A DNA stretch of 64,000 bases from Sphingobacterium spiritivorum ATCC 33861 (GCF_000143765.1 NZ_GL379771.1:620001-684000); one strand, 5' to 3'; numbered from the stretch's first letter, positions 15,612 through 25,577 are shown. Notes: generated from the sequence alone by a model not told the origin. Numbers and translations are program-made.

Positions 15612-17969
15612 ATGCTTCTAAATTATATCAAAACTTCCCTTCGGTTTCTTGCCAGATATAAGGCTTATACCTTTATCAATATATTTGGTCTTGCTATCGG
15701 TATTACAGGTTTTTTATTAATAGGACTTTGGATTCAACACCAGATAAGCTATAATCAGTTCCATGCCCGTAAAGACCGGATTTATATTGCTCAGCATAAG
15801 AGGGATGTTAATGGAGAAATAAAGATCGGGTCCGCTACTTCTGAACCACTGGGTCCTGCTTTACAATCGGATTATCCCGAAGTCCAGTCCAGTAGCCGCA
15901 TTGATAACGGTTACAGCCTTACTTTTAAATTAGGAGAAAGACTTCTGAATCAACCTGTCACTTTTGTAGATTCTTCCTTTTTCGATATATTCAGTTTTGA
16001 AATTATCAGCGGCAGCAAAACCCCGTTTAACAAACCTGATCAGGTTGCAGTCACACAAAAAACCGCTACCAAATTATTTGGAGATGAAAATCCACTGGGA
16101 CGCACCGTTTTAATACAGAGTAAATATCCGCTTACCGTAACCGCAGTTGTCAAGGATCCCCCGTCAAACAGTTCTGTGTATTTTGAAGTTCTGGCAGACT
16201 GGAATCTCAGAACAAGTCTGGGATATAATGATCAATCGACACGACCATGGACCAATAGCTATGTGAGTACATATGTACTTCTCAAAGAGGGAACAGATCT
16301 AAACAAAGTCAACACTAAAATTCAAAACATCAGTAAAGAGCATGACCAGAGTTCTTCACTGGAAGTGGTGCTGTATCCATTTATGAAAAGTTACCTGTAT
16401 AACTCATTCAAAAACGGAAAGAATGACGGTGGACGAATAGACAACCTCTACATCATGGGGTTTATAGCTTTAACGACACTTGTCCTTGCCTGTATCAATT
16501 TTATGAACCTGAGTACAGCACGAAGCGAGAGAAGAAGAAAAGAAATCGCTATCCGCAAAACTATGGGAGCAACCCGCAAAATGCTTATAGGACAATTTCT
16601 GATAGAATCCATTCTTATTGTCTTTTTCTCAACGATCATAGCCATTATACTGACTGTAATACTTCTCCCTCATTATGAAAAAATCATTGAGGAGCAATTT
16701 GTTATTCCTTATACGGCCCCTTTACCCTGGATACTATTAGTGGTTTTCATTATAGTAACCGGTGCTTTGGCAGGCAGTTATCCTGCATTCTATCTTTCCT
16801 CACTGCAGACACAGCGTGCTTTGAAGGGCTCTGCCACTTCTTCCGGATTTACACCCAGAAGTATTCTGGTCACCATTCAGTTTACCTGTTCAGTCGTATT
16901 GATCTGTTCAACACTTTTTATTATCAAACAGGTCGAATTTGCCGGACAGCGTCCTTTAAATTTTGAGAAAGATCCTCTACTGACCATATACCTTAATGAA
17001 TCCGAACTGGAAAAAGCCGGACTTATCAGCAATGCTCTCCTCCAATCCGGCGCGGCGACTTCTATTACACGGACAGGTTCTCCGATGTCCCGGACATGGA
17101 GCAGCTCCACTGCTATCAGCTGGCCGGAGCGTCCGGAGAATGACAAAACCTCTATTTACCGGTTTGGGGTGGATAAAGATTTCACCAAAACGACAGGTAC
17201 AACCATTATACAGGGAAGAGATATTGATATTAACAAGTATCCTGCTGACTCCACCTCTGCAGTATTGAATGAATCGGCAGTCAAAACAATGAATCTCAAA
17301 GAACCGTTAGGTGCTGTCATCGACGATAATTTCAAAAAATGGACTGTAGTCGGAGTGATAAAAGATTTCGTTATCAATTCTCCTTATCAACCTGTAGAAC
17401 CGATTGTCATCTTTGGTCCTGCTTCTTATTTAGGTATTCTGACGGTCAGGATGAATGAAAACAATTCTACAGACAGTAATATCAAATCAATCGAAAAAAT
17501 ATTCAAGACCTTTTCTCCTGAATATCCGCTTCAATATGAACTTGTGTCAGAGCAATATGATTCCAAATTCCGGACAGAGCAGAATCTAAGCAAGATTCTG
17601 TCATTTTTTACCGTTTTATCCCTTATTATTTCGTTCCTCGGACTTATTGGATTGACAGCTTTTGAAATCGAAAGAAGGAAAAAAGAAATCGGAATACGTA
17701 AAATTCTGGGAGCCTCTAATCGCGCTATCACAGGTATTCTTTCAAAAGAATTTATGCTGATAGCCGGTATTTCTATACTTATCTCCTATCCTGTTACGAC
17801 CTACATCATGCAGCGTTTTCTGGACAAATTTGCATATAGAATTCCATTATCCTGGCTGGTTTTCGGGATTGTAGCCATTGGAATTTTAACCATTACAGCA
17901 TTGGTTGTGTCCCTGCAGACCAGACAGTTGCTACATCAGAAACTTGTAAACCACCTGAGAGACGAATAA
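15612..17969 (+). CDS. FtsX/MacB-type ABC exporter permease 2
   Basis: This 785-residue relative of the preceding gene has the same double layout. The first helix is near 20-42 (YTFINIFGLAIGITGFLLIGLWI), the middle bundle carries RRKEIAIRKTMGATRKMLIGQF, the C-terminal bundle carries RRKKEIGIRKILGASNRAI, and the end is KLVNHLRDE. The middle coupling motif reads EIAIRKTMGA rather than EIGxRKxxGA. Sequence divergence from the flanking permeases is large, so this is an old paralogue and not a recent tandem copy. It lies 30 bases after permease 1 and 23 before permease 3. Confidence 0.92.
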   Translation: MLLNYIKTSLRFLARYKAYTFINIFGLAIGITGFLLIGLWIQHQISYNQFHARKDRIYIAQHKRDVNGEIKIGSATSEPLGPALQSDYPEVQSSSRIDNGYSLTFKLGERLLNQPVTFVDSSFFDIFSFEIISGSKTPFNKPDQVAVTQKTATKLFGDENPLGRTVLIQSKYPLTVTAVVKDPPSNSSVYFEVLADWNLRTSLGYNDQSTRPWTNSYVSTYVLLKEGTDLNKVNTKIQNISKEHDQSSSLEVVLYPFMKSYLYNSFKNGKNDGGRIDNLYIMGFIALTTLVLACINFMNLSTARSERRRKEIAIRKTMGATRKMLIGQFLIESILIVFFSTIIAIILTVILLPHYEKIIEEQFVIPYTAPLPWILLVVFIIVTGALAGSYPAFYLSSLQTQRALKGSATSSGFTPRSILVTIQFTCSVVLICSTLFIIKQVEFAGQRPLNFEKDPLLTIYLNESELEKAGLISNALLQSGAATSITRTGSPMSRTWSSSTAISWPERPENDKTSIYRFGVDKDFTKTTGTTIIQGRDIDINKYPADSTSAVLNESAVKTMNLKEPLGAVIDDNFKKWTVVGVIKDFVINSPYQPVEPIVIFGPASYLGILTVRMNENNSTDSNIKSIEKIFKTFSPEYPLQYELVSEQYDSKFRTEQNLSKILSFFTVLSLIISFLGLIGLTAFEIERRKKEIGIRKILGASNRAITGILSKEFMLIAGISILISYPVTTYIMQRFLDKFAYRIPLSWLVFGIVAIGILTITALVVSLQTRQLLHQKLVNHLRDE

Positions 17970-17992
17970 TTAATTCTTTTAACACTACAATT

Positions 17993-20407
17993 ATGAACTG
18001 GTTATCCATAAAATTAGCATTTCGTCAACTCTGGAGGCAAAAGCTGTTTACTGTACTGAATGTCCTGGGTTTGGCCATTGGAATTGCCGGCTGTTTTTCC
18101 ATTGCCCGTATCATCGATTATGAGCTCAAATTTGACCGCAACCATCAGGATCTCGATCAGATATATCAGATTATGTCTCACTCCCGCTATGAGGGTGTCA
18201 GCAATAATTTCGGAGGAGTTCCCCTCCCGCTCTCATCCTATCTCGAAGATCAACGTTCAGAGATAGAACTGGCCGTGCCTGTATACGTACGATATTTTTA
18301 TAATGTAAATACGGAGAAAAATAAAGAAGATTCTACATCTCCCACATTGCTAGTCTCAACGAACGGATCCTATTTTGATCTGGTTGGTTATAAATGGCTG
18401 GCCGGAAACAAGGGGAATGTCCTGAAGTCTCCCAATGAGGTTGTACTAACAGCTTCCAGAGCAGCTTACTATTTCAAAGATGCCGATCCGCAACAGGTTA
18501 TAGGAAAGGTGCTTGTCTATAATGACAGTCTGCTATATACAGTAACTGGAGTGGTCCGGGATCTGGATTATCCGTCCAGTTTTGAAGGAAAAGAGTTTTT
18601 TCCGATTCCGGAAAAAGAACTCAAAAGTACAGATTGGAATGCAAGAAACTCTAACCATCAACTGTTTGTAAAGGTAAATTCAGAAAATAAAAAACAAAGA
18701 TTACTTCAGGCTATCAACAAAAAACTGGATAAAGAAACAAAAGAATTAAAAAATAAATATAAATATGAGGGCTGGTTTGAACTGCTTCCTTTAAAAGATA
18801 AGCACTTCACTCCTTCAGCCAATAATGGGGCACATTCTATAAATAGGTCTGTTCTATACGTATTATTAAGTATTGCCATTTTTCTGATCGTACTGGCCTG
18901 TATCAACTATATTAATCTCACCACAGCACAATTGCCCAAACGTGCAAAACAAATAGGCATTCAGAAATCTCTCGGAGCGAGTAGTTATAAAATTATGCAG
19001 ATTTTTTTTACCGAAACTTTTGTGACGCTGGTCTGTGCAATTGTAATAGCGATCCCGCTTTCTCTCTTTTTTAATCACACCTTTAAAGATATTATTCCAA
19101 CAGATATAGCGGATTTTCTAAGCGCTGGAGAAATTACAGGTTTTATAATCGTCTTTATAGTAGTGCTGACACTGATCAACGGTATATATCCGGCATGGCT
19201 CAGCACGAGAGTTAATACCGTCAAAATTCTTAAATCTTCATTAGGTGAAGGCAGAAAAAAAATCTGGTTAAGAAAAGTTCTCATTATCTTCCAGTTTACA
19301 ATATCCCAGCTATTTGTTATCTGTACCATCATTATCGGACAACAATTGCATTATGCACTTAATGCCAACTTAGGTTTCGATCATGATGCAGTGATTATTC
19401 AGGAAATTCCTTACAGACTCTCCAAAAAAGACCTCACGAACCCTCGCACATATGCAGAGGCGCTTAAAAAACATTCGGAATTTGCTTCAGTAGCATTGGG
19501 TCACACCCCATTCAGCAGTTCGATGTGGGGCAATACCTACTACCGCATGGTAGATACCACTAAAATACAAACACAGATCAACTTAAAGTTTATCGATGAA
19601 ACTTATCTGGATCTTTATAAACTCAAAATCCTTGCTGGTTCAAATTTTATTGATCGGAGTGACAGTTCAAGGCACATCATTATAAATGAAAAAGCAGTTC
19701 AGAGCTATGGTTTTGATTCACCACAGGAAGCAGTAGGACAATTGCTGAAAGATGGATCAGATAAGGATATACGTATAATAGGCGTCGTTAATGATTTTAA
19801 TCAGTTTGATTTTAGAAGCACAGTGGGACCGATTGCGTTTTATTATGGTAAGCCGGACAATTTATTAAGCATCAGCATCAAACTTTCCAGCGCCAATAAA
19901 GGTGAATGGGAATCTGCTATTAAAGTCATGAAAAAGGAATGGAAGAACAGCTATCCGGATCAAACATTTCAATACAAATTCTATGAACAGCAAATAGAAG
20001 ATATGTATGAAGATGACAGAAGAACTGCAAAACTCATTAATATCTCGGCAACGATTACACTTTTTATCAGCTGTCTGGGATTATTCGGACTGATCACACT
20101 GACCTCCTATCAGAGGACAAAGGAAATCGGTATACGCAAGATCCTTGGAGCAAAAAACAAGCAACTCTTTATCTTGTTGACTAAAGATTTTATATGGCTG
20201 GTGCTGATCGCATCTGTAATTGCCACCCCTATTGCACTTTATTTTATGAGAAAATGGCTGGAAGATTTTTCATTTCGTATCTCCATAAGTCCATGGGTAT
20301 TTATACTGGCAAGTATTGCAGGTATTCTTATCGCATATATTACGACAAGTATACAGGCTATAAGAGCTATCAGACGCAATCCTGCAAATAGTCTCCGGGA
20401 TGAGTAA
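17993..20407 (+). CDS. FtsX/MacB-type ABC exporter permease 3
   Basis: This 804-residue third member has its first helix near 21-40, a middle bundle with KRAKQIGIQKSLGASSYKIMQIFF, a C-terminal bundle with RTKEIGIRKILGAKNKQLF, and an end NPANSLRDE. In the middle motif the usual Arg-Lys pair is Gln-Lys (IGIQKSLGA), which suggests the two halves couple to the ATPase unequally. It is the last gene of the operon; a hairpin terminator lies 31 bases after the stop. How three different permeases share one ATPase and one adaptor (heterodimers or alternatives) cannot be told from sequence. Confidence 0.92.
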   Translation: MNWLSIKLAFRQLWRQKLFTVLNVLGLAIGIAGCFSIARIIDYELKFDRNHQDLDQIYQIMSHSRYEGVSNNFGGVPLPLSSYLEDQRSEIELAVPVYVRYFYNVNTEKNKEDSTSPTLLVSTNGSYFDLVGYKWLAGNKGNVLKSPNEVVLTASRAAYYFKDADPQQVIGKVLVYNDSLLYTVTGVVRDLDYPSSFEGKEFFPIPEKELKSTDWNARNSNHQLFVKVNSENKKQRLLQAINKKLDKETKELKNKYKYEGWFELLPLKDKHFTPSANNGAHSINRSVLYVLLSIAIFLIVLACINYINLTTAQLPKRAKQIGIQKSLGASSYKIMQIFFTETFVTLVCAIVIAIPLSLFFNHTFKDIIPTDIADFLSAGEITGFIIVFIVVLTLINGIYPAWLSTRVNTVKILKSSLGEGRKKIWLRKVLIIFQFTISQLFVICTIIIGQQLHYALNANLGFDHDAVIIQEIPYRLSKKDLTNPRTYAEALKKHSEFASVALGHTPFSSSMWGNTYYRMVDTTKIQTQINLKFIDETYLDLYKLKILAGSNFIDRSDSSRHIIINEKAVQSYGFDSPQEAVGQLLKDGSDKDIRIIGVVNDFNQFDFRSTVGPIAFYYGKPDNLLSISIKLSSANKGEWESAIKVMKKEWKNSYPDQTFQYKFYEQQIEDMYEDDRRTAKLINISATITLFISCLGLFGLITLTSYQRTKEIGIRKILGAKNKQLFILLTKDFIWLVLIASVIATPIALYFMRKWLEDFSFRISISPWVFILASIAGILIAYITTSIQAIRAIRRNPANSLRDE

Positions 20408-20435
20408 AGATCTGTTATATGTTTAGTTTAGTTAA

Positions 20436-20468
20436 GGCCCGTACTCCGTTGGATACGGGTCTTTTTTT
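20436..20468 (+). terminator. Intrinsic terminator of the exporter operon
   Basis: The stem CCCGTA (20438-20443) / TACGGG (20454-20459) is followed at once by a T-run (TCTTTTTTT). It lies 31 bases after the last permease stop. Confidence 0.75.
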
Positions 20469-20617
20469 GCAATTGGGAGCGTATCATAAAATCAATAAAA
20501 AATTATCATAAAAACAACAAAAGCCTATATTATTAACAAATAACAAAATATATCCTCTTAAAACAATTCGTTTTTATCAAATATGCAATTTACATCATTT
20601 TCAATACTATTATTTAT

Positions 20618-20625
20618 TAGGTTTG
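20618..20625 (+). promoter_or_regulatory. Possible -7 promoter element of gapdh
   Basis: TAGGTTTG fits TAnnTTTG and lies 46 bases before the gapdh ATG in an AT-rich 200-base leader region. No -33 TTG is visible, so the call is tentative. Confidence 0.35.
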
Positions 20626-20671
20626 TAGGCAATAAATAACCCTATATTTTTAAACAAAACAAACCCTAATT

Positions 20672-22120
20672 ATGTCCTCAAAAGTTCTGTTTGAACAGGA
20701 AATCTCTTCCTATACAAAAAAAACGGAAGCGGCTAAAACTTTCATCAATATTATCAGCCGGCTATGGTATGAACAAGCGATTGAACTTGTGCTTTTCAGA
20801 AATCAACTGATTGACAGACAAAACAGTCACATTCTTAACCTTCACCATGAAGCGGCAGTCTTTGCAGAAAACAACATCAGTATCTTTGATAGTCTGGCAG
20901 TGGCAGATACCCTGCAAGATCTCCGTCTTCCACCTTCGCGGATAGATGTAGGAACACTGGCGATGGAAATGAAGAATGAAGGCATCGCACCGACCGATCT
21001 TCATGATTTTCTAATTCGAAAACTCTGCAAAGCGCATCAGACCAAAGAGATCACACCAAGAGATGTTATCCTCTACGGATTCGGAAGGATAGGCAGACTA
21101 TTGGCACGTGAACTCATTGCAAAGGCCGGTTCCGGCAGGCAACTACGTCTGCGCGCAATCGTAACCCGAGATCAGGTCAACGAAACTACACTTCGCAAAA
21201 GAGCTGCCTTATTGCAGCACGACTCCATACACGGTGATTTTGAAGGCACGGTAGAGATAGACATTACAAACAAGGCCCTTGTTATTAACGGATTGACCGT
21301 CTATATACTGTCGGCACAGGCACCTGAAGAAATAGACTACACAGCGTACCAGATCTCAAATGCTCTGGTTATAGATAACACAGGAGCTTTTCGTAATGCA
21401 GAAGAGCTGAGCCGTCATCTCAAATCAAAAGGCACAGCAAATGTATTGCTTACAGCACCCGGCAAAGCTGTGCCCAATATTGTCTACGGTATCAATCAGG
21501 ATGAAATCGATGTGAGCAAAACGGCAATCTACTCTGCAGCATCCTGCACAACAAATGCTATCGCTCCCGTATTGCACATTATCGAAAACAAATTGGGGAT
21601 AATCAAAGGCCATATTGAAACAATCCACGCCTATACCAATGATCAGAATCTAGTGGACAATATGCACAAAAAATTCAGAAGAGGCCGTGCTGCAGCACTG
21701 AATATGGTCATCACAGAAACAGGTGCCGGCAGTGCAGTCGCCAAGGCAATCCCTTCATTAGCAGGCAAACTTACTTCCAACGCAATCCGGGTGCCTGTAC
21801 CGAACGGATCTCTCGCTATTCTACATCTGGAAACCAGACAAACAACTGATGTAGAGACGCTGAACAAATTGATAAAAACCGCAGCGCTAAAAGGCGATCT
21901 TGTAGAACAGATCAAATACGCTGTTAATGAAGAACTGGTTTCTTCTGACATCGTAGGTACTTCATCCTGCTCTATTGTAGACGCTCCGGCCACTATCGTA
22001 TCTGCAGATGGTCATAGTATCGTACTATATGTCTGGTATGATAATGAATATGGATATGCGCAGCAGGTCATGCGCCTGTCCAGACATATTGCGGGTGTAA
22101 GAAGATTTGTTTACTATTAG
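20672..22120 (+). CDS. Glyceraldehyde-3-phosphate dehydrogenase, long form
   Basis: This 482-residue enzyme has the GAPDH core beginning near residue 130: NAD-binding GFGRIG at 136-141, catalytic cysteine C292 in SAASCTTNAIAP, and the late motif WYDNEYGYAQQVMRL. It interconverts glyceraldehyde-3-phosphate and 1,3-bisphosphoglycerate. Classical GAPDH is about 335 residues; here about 130 extra helical residues precede the core (EISSYTKKTEAAKTFINIISRLWYEQ...). Long forms like this are known in Bacteroidota and some other phyla, and the role of the extension is not settled. Such genomes often also carry a normal-length copy, so this one may serve a special direction or cofactor. It is a single-gene unit. 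Confidence 0.92.
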   Translation: MSSKVLFEQEISSYTKKTEAAKTFINIISRLWYEQAIELVLFRNQLIDRQNSHILNLHHEAAVFAENNISIFDSLAVADTLQDLRLPPSRIDVGTLAMEMKNEGIAPTDLHDFLIRKLCKAHQTKEITPRDVILYGFGRIGRLLARELIAKAGSGRQLRLRAIVTRDQVNETTLRKRAALLQHDSIHGDFEGTVEIDITNKALVINGLTVYILSAQAPEEIDYTAYQISNALVIDNTGAFRNAEELSRHLKSKGTANVLLTAPGKAVPNIVYGINQDEIDVSKTAIYSAASCTTNAIAPVLHIIENKLGIIKGHIETIHAYTNDQNLVDNMHKKFRRGRAAALNMVITETGAGSAVAKAIPSLAGKLTSNAIRVPVPNGSLAILHLETRQTTDVETLNKLIKTAALKGDLVEQIKYAVNEELVSSDIVGTSSCSIVDAPATIVSADGHSIVLYVWYDNEYGYAQQVMRLSRHIAGVRRFVYY

Positions 22121-22144
22121 CAGTAACTCATATTGAGCTATAGT

Positions 22145-22185
22145 CCGGTAGTGAGTATGTATATCCCGTAACTACTCACTACTGG
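22145..22185. terminator. Stem-loop between convergent gapdh and waaA
   Basis: Thirteen-base arms at 22145-22157 and 22173-22185 pair with one mismatch and are followed by TTTAT on the plus side. It lies between two convergent genes and probably ends both transcripts. Confidence 0.5.
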
Positions 22186-22207
22186 TTTATAAAATCAGAG
22201 AATTAGA

Positions 22208-23449
22208 TCAAAGCAGTTTTTTACAGATCAGGTACTTCATGATGACGGCTGTCGCTCCCGCACGCTGACGTACGTACTTCCGGGCCTCCTCTCCTGCAAA
22301 CACCCGTTTTTCTAATTGTTGAAATTCAGCAAAAACAGTTTGTAACTCTGCTGTCCCGGAAATTGAAAAACCGGCTCCGCATTCAATCAGATCCTTTGCT
22401 TCCTGAAATTTATGGTATTTAGGTCCAAAGATCACCGGTATTCCGTAAGTGGCGGCTTCCAGTGTATTATGTATGCCTGCTCCGAAACCTCCGCCGATAT
22501 AAGCGACATTTCCATACCCGTATAGCGAAGATAACATCCCGATATTGTCAATAATTAACACTTGTGCACTCCGGATAACCTCAGGAGAATATGCAGAGAA
22601 ACCGGAAAATCTAAGGGCTGCCGGAAATAACTCCTGAATAGATTGAATATGCTTATCATGAATCTCATGCGGAGCTATTATCATCTTCCATTCGCTATAT
22701 TGGCCGGCCAGATCATGTAACAATATTTCATCATCCGGCCAGCTACTCCCCGCAATCAATACCGGATGATCCGCCACAAATTGAGCCACTTCAGGTATCT
22801 CCTTTTTCTGTAACGGCAACTGTATTACCCTGTCGAAGCGGGTGTCCCCGGTTATACCGACATTACGAAAACCATTCTCCTTTAACAGGTGAAGGCTTTC
22901 TTCATTCTGAACAAAAAAATAGCTGACACATTCCAGAATTTTTCTGAAAAAACCGCCATAAGGCTGAAAAAAAATCTGCTCAGGTCTGAAAATGGCAGAA
23001 ATCATCAGCAACGGGATCTGCCGCTGTGCCAGCTCCTGAAAGTAATAATACCAGTATTCGTATTTAGTAAATACCACAAATTCAGGATGTATAAGATCTG
23101 TAAACCGTTTTGCATTCTCTGCAGTATCTTCTGGCAAATAAAATACATAATCAGCAAGATTTGTATTCTTGCGTATCTCATATCCTGAAGGGGAATAAAA
23201 AGTTATGATAATTTTTTTGTCAGAATATTTTTTTTTTATTTCTTCCAAAACGGCTCTTCCCTGCTCAAATTCACCAAGAGATGCAAAGTGAAACCAAATG
23301 TGTTTTTGACCTGTTTCAACCGTTTGACTCATGTGCAGATACCAGTCCTTCCTGCCCTCAGTCCATAGTCTCGCCTTCGTATGAAAAGGCGCTATCAGAC
23401 GTAAAATACTGCCATAAAGTAGGATTCCCAAAGAATAGATCAGACGCAT
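22208..23449 (-). CDS. waaA: 3-deoxy-D-manno-octulosonic acid (Kdo) transferase
   Basis: This 413-residue glycosyltransferase has the WaaA layout: a short N-terminal membrane anchor (IYSLGILLYGSILRLIAPF), the N-terminal domain with WFHFASLGEFEQGRAVLEEI and IITFYSPSGYEI, and a C-terminal Rossmann half with IGGGFGAGIHNTLEAATYGIPVIFGPKYHKFQEA. It adds Kdo from CMP-Kdo to lipid A precursor at the cytoplasmic face of the inner membrane. The catalytic Glu of the SLGE motif and the late HN(T)LE motif are present. The ATG at 23449 lies 64 bases from the divergent epimerase gene, and the -7 motif TATCTTTG lies on the minus strand at 23476-23483. Confidence 0.92.
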   Translation of the reverse strand: MRLIYSLGILLYGSILRLIAPFHTKARLWTEGRKDWYLHMSQTVETGQKHIWFHFASLGEFEQGRAVLEEIKKKYSDKKIIITFYSPSGYEIRKNTNLADYVFYLPEDTAENAKRFTDLIHPEFVVFTKYEYWYYYFQELAQRQIPLLMISAIFRPEQIFFQPYGGFFRKILECVSYFFVQNEESLHLLKENGFRNVGITGDTRFDRVIQLPLQKKEIPEVAQFVADHPVLIAGSSWPDDEILLHDLAGQYSEWKMIIAPHEIHDKHIQSIQELFPAALRFSGFSAYSPEVIRSAQVLIIDNIGMLSSLYGYGNVAYIGGGFGAGIHNTLEAATYGIPVIFGPKYHKFQEAKDLIECGAGFSISGTAELQTVFAEFQQLEKRVFAGEEARKYVRQRAGATAVIMKYLICKKLL

Positions 23450-23475
23450 GTTCGCAAATTATTGCTTATCTTGGT

Positions 23476-23483
23476 CAAAGATA
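23476..23483 (-). promoter_or_regulatory. -7 promoter element of waaA
   Basis: On the minus strand TATCTTTG fits TAnnTTTG exactly, 27 bases before the waaA ATG. Confidence 0.45.
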
Positions 23484-23512
23484 TTAAACCCTTTCTGAAT
23501 TAGCGGATAGAA

Positions 23513-24505
23513 GTGAAAAATAAGCATCGCAAACGGATTCTGATAACTGGAGCAGCAGGTTTCCTGGGTTCTCATCTTTGTGATCGTTTTATCCTGGAAG
23601 ATTATCATGTTATCGGCATGGACAATCTGATCACAGGAGATATACGGAATATTGAACACTTATATAAATTGGATCATTTTGAATTCTATCACCACGATGT
23701 TTCCAAATTTGTCCATGTTCCCGGACACCTGGATTATATCCTGCATTTCGCTTCACCCGCCAGTCCTGTGGATTACCTGCGTATCCCGATTCAGACACTG
23801 AAAGTAGGATCCTTAGGTACACATAATTTACTCGGACTTGCCAGAGCCAAAAATGCACGCATACTGGTGGCTTCCACTTCAGAGATCTACGGCGATCCGA
23901 CAGTGAGTCCGCAATCAGAAGATTACTGGGGAAATGTCAATCCCGTGGGACCCAGAGGAGTTTATGACGAGGCGAAGCGCTTTCAGGAGGCAATGACTAT
24001 GGCATACCATAATTTCCATGAGTTGCAAACCCGTATTGTACGCATTTTTAATACCTTCGGACCACGTATGCGGCTCAACGACGGACGGGCAGTTCCCGCC
24101 TTTATCGCTCAGGCGCTGAGAGGAGAAGATCTGACAGTATTCGGGGACGGACAGCAGACACGGTCATTCTGCTATGTCAGTGATCAGGTGGAAGGAATCT
24201 TCAAAACATTGCACGCTGACTGTGCAGACCCGATCAATATCGGAAATCCGGAAGAAATCACTTTACAGCAACTGGCAGAAGAGATTCTGCTGATTACAAA
24301 TAGCAAAAGTAAGATTATTTATCAGCCACTCCCTGCCGAAGATCCCAAGCAGAGGAGACCGGATATCAGTAAGGCAAAAAGAATGTTAAACTGGGAGCCG
24401 GTCATATCCAGAAAGCAAGGACTAGAACAAACCATAGCATACTATCGTACTTTACCGATAACGCATTTAGAACATAAAGATTTTACATACTATAATAATA
24501 GATAA
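23513..24505 (+). CDS. UDP-glucuronate decarboxylase-like SDR enzyme
   Basis: This 330-residue extended short-chain dehydrogenase starts at a GTG. It has the NAD-binding [10 protein letters not shown] near residue 14, [15 protein letters not shown], the catalytic serine region STSEIYGDP, YxxxK as YDEAKRF, and [15 protein letters not shown]. This set is characteristic of UDP-xylose synthases, which turn UDP-glucuronate into UDP-xylose or a 4-keto intermediate. A related dTDP-glucose 4,6-dehydratase cannot be fully excluded. UDP-glucuronate could come from the UDP-glucose dehydrogenase at 53130-54515. Its stop overlaps the galE ATG by one base, so the two genes are translationally coupled. Confidence 0.85.
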   Translation: MKNKHRKRILITGAAGFLGSHLCDRFILEDYHVIGMDNLITGDIRNIEHLYKLDHFEFYHHDVSKFVHVPGHLDYILHFASPASPVDYLRIPIQTLKVGSLGTHNLLGLARAKNARILVASTSEIYGDPTVSPQSEDYWGNVNPVGPRGVYDEAKRFQEAMTMAYHNFHELQTRIVRIFNTFGPRMRLNDGRAVPAFIAQALRGEDLTVFGDGQQTRSFCYVSDQVEGIFKTLHADCADPINIGNPEEITLQQLAEEILLITNSKSKIIYQPLPAEDPKQRRPDISKAKRMLNWEPVISRKQGLEQTIAYYRTLPITHLEHKDFTYYNNR

Positions 24506-25533
24506 TGAGCAAAATACTTGTAACAGGAGGAACCGGATATATTGGTTCGCACACTGTAGTAGAATTATTCAACGCAGGATATACACCTGTAATTATTGAC
24601 AACCTTTCTAACTCAAACATCCTTATTCTGGATCAGATTGAGAAGATAACGGGCAGTAGACCCGAATTTCACCAGTTTGATTTATGCGATGCAGATGCTG
24701 TATCTGAATTTGTCAAAAAGAATCCGGATATCAGAGGAATCATACATTTCGCAGCTTCCAAAGCGGTGGGTGAATCTGTCGCTGATCCGTTGAAATATTA
24801 CCACAACAATTTCTTTTCGCTGATCAATCTTTTGGAGACATACCGCAACAGTCCTGTCAACTTTGTATTTTCTTCCAGCTGTACGGTATACGGTGAACCG
24901 GACACCCTGCCTGTCACTGAAAGTGCGCCTGTCAAGAAAGCAACTTCTCCATATGGAAATACGAAACAGATCGCGGAAGAAATACTCGAAGAAACGGCCA
25001 AAGCATACGATAATTACAACATTATCGCCTTGCGCTATTTCAATCCGGTAGGTGCACATGCTTCTGCACTTATTGGTGAATTGCCGATAGGAGTACCTCA
25101 AAACCTGCTTCCTTTTATCACACAGACAGCAATTGGAAAAAGAGAAAAATTAACCGTATTCGGAGGCGATTATGACACACCGGACGGATCATGCGTACGT
25201 GATTATATTCATGTGGTAGATCTGGCAAAGGCACACGTTGCAGCGATTAAACTTCTTGAAAAAGGTAATCCAAATGGCAAATATGATGTGTTCAATGTAG
25301 GCACCGGAAATGGGTATACGGTATTAGAAGCTATTAAAGCTTTTGAAAGCGTATCCGGAGAGAAACTTAATTATGTAATCGGCCCGCGTCGTGAAGGAGA
25401 TATCATCAAAGTATGGGGAGACGTTACTAAATCTGCCGAGCAACTGGGATGGAAAGCAGAATTAGGTATTGAAGAAATGATGTCCAGTTCATGGAAATGG
25501 GAAAAATATCTTAAAGAAAACCCAATCGGATAA
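24505..25533 (+). CDS. galE: UDP-glucose 4-epimerase
   Basis: This 342-residue protein has GGTGYIGSHTVVEL near residue 7, SSSCTVYGEP with the catalytic serine, YGNTK as the YxxxK motif and FGGDYDTPDGSCVRDYIHVVDLAKAH, all diagnostic of GalE. It interconverts UDP-glucose and UDP-galactose for the Leloir pathway and for glycan synthesis. It overlaps the preceding epimerase by one base. The Leloir partners galK and galT are in the window but 10 kb away on the other strand. The stop codon lies inside the left arm of a long palindromic terminator. Confidence 0.95.
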   Translation: MSKILVTGGTGYIGSHTVVELFNAGYTPVIIDNLSNSNILILDQIEKITGSRPEFHQFDLCDADAVSEFVKKNPDIRGIIHFAASKAVGESVADPLKYYHNNFFSLINLLETYRNSPVNFVFSSSCTVYGEPDTLPVTESAPVKKATSPYGNTKQIAEEILEETAKAYDNYNIIALRYFNPVGAHASALIGELPIGVPQNLLPFITQTAIGKREKLTVFGGDYDTPDGSCVRDYIHVVDLAKAHVAAIKLLEKGNPNGKYDVFNVGTGNGYTVLEAIKAFESVSGEKLNYVIGPRREGDIIKVWGDVTKSAEQLGWKAELGIEEMMSSSWKWEKYLKENPIG

Positions 25534-25577
25534 TAAGCAAAGAGGCTGAAAAATATTTTTCAGCCTCTTTGCTTATT
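25532..25577. terminator. 46-bp perfect palindrome, bidirectional terminator
   Basis: Positions 25532-25554 are the exact reverse complement of 25555-25577 (23-base arms). The stem is AAGCAAAGAGGCTGAAAAA with an A/T centre, and T-rich flanks lie on both strands. It begins inside the galE stop codon and ends inside the stop codon of the convergent gene, so it ends both transcripts with no spare intergenic DNA. Confidence 0.85.

Noticed and set aside
13182..20407. Three permease genes as a recent tandem duplication or assembly artefact
   Set aside because: The proteins share layout and a few motifs only; most residues differ, so they are old paralogues.
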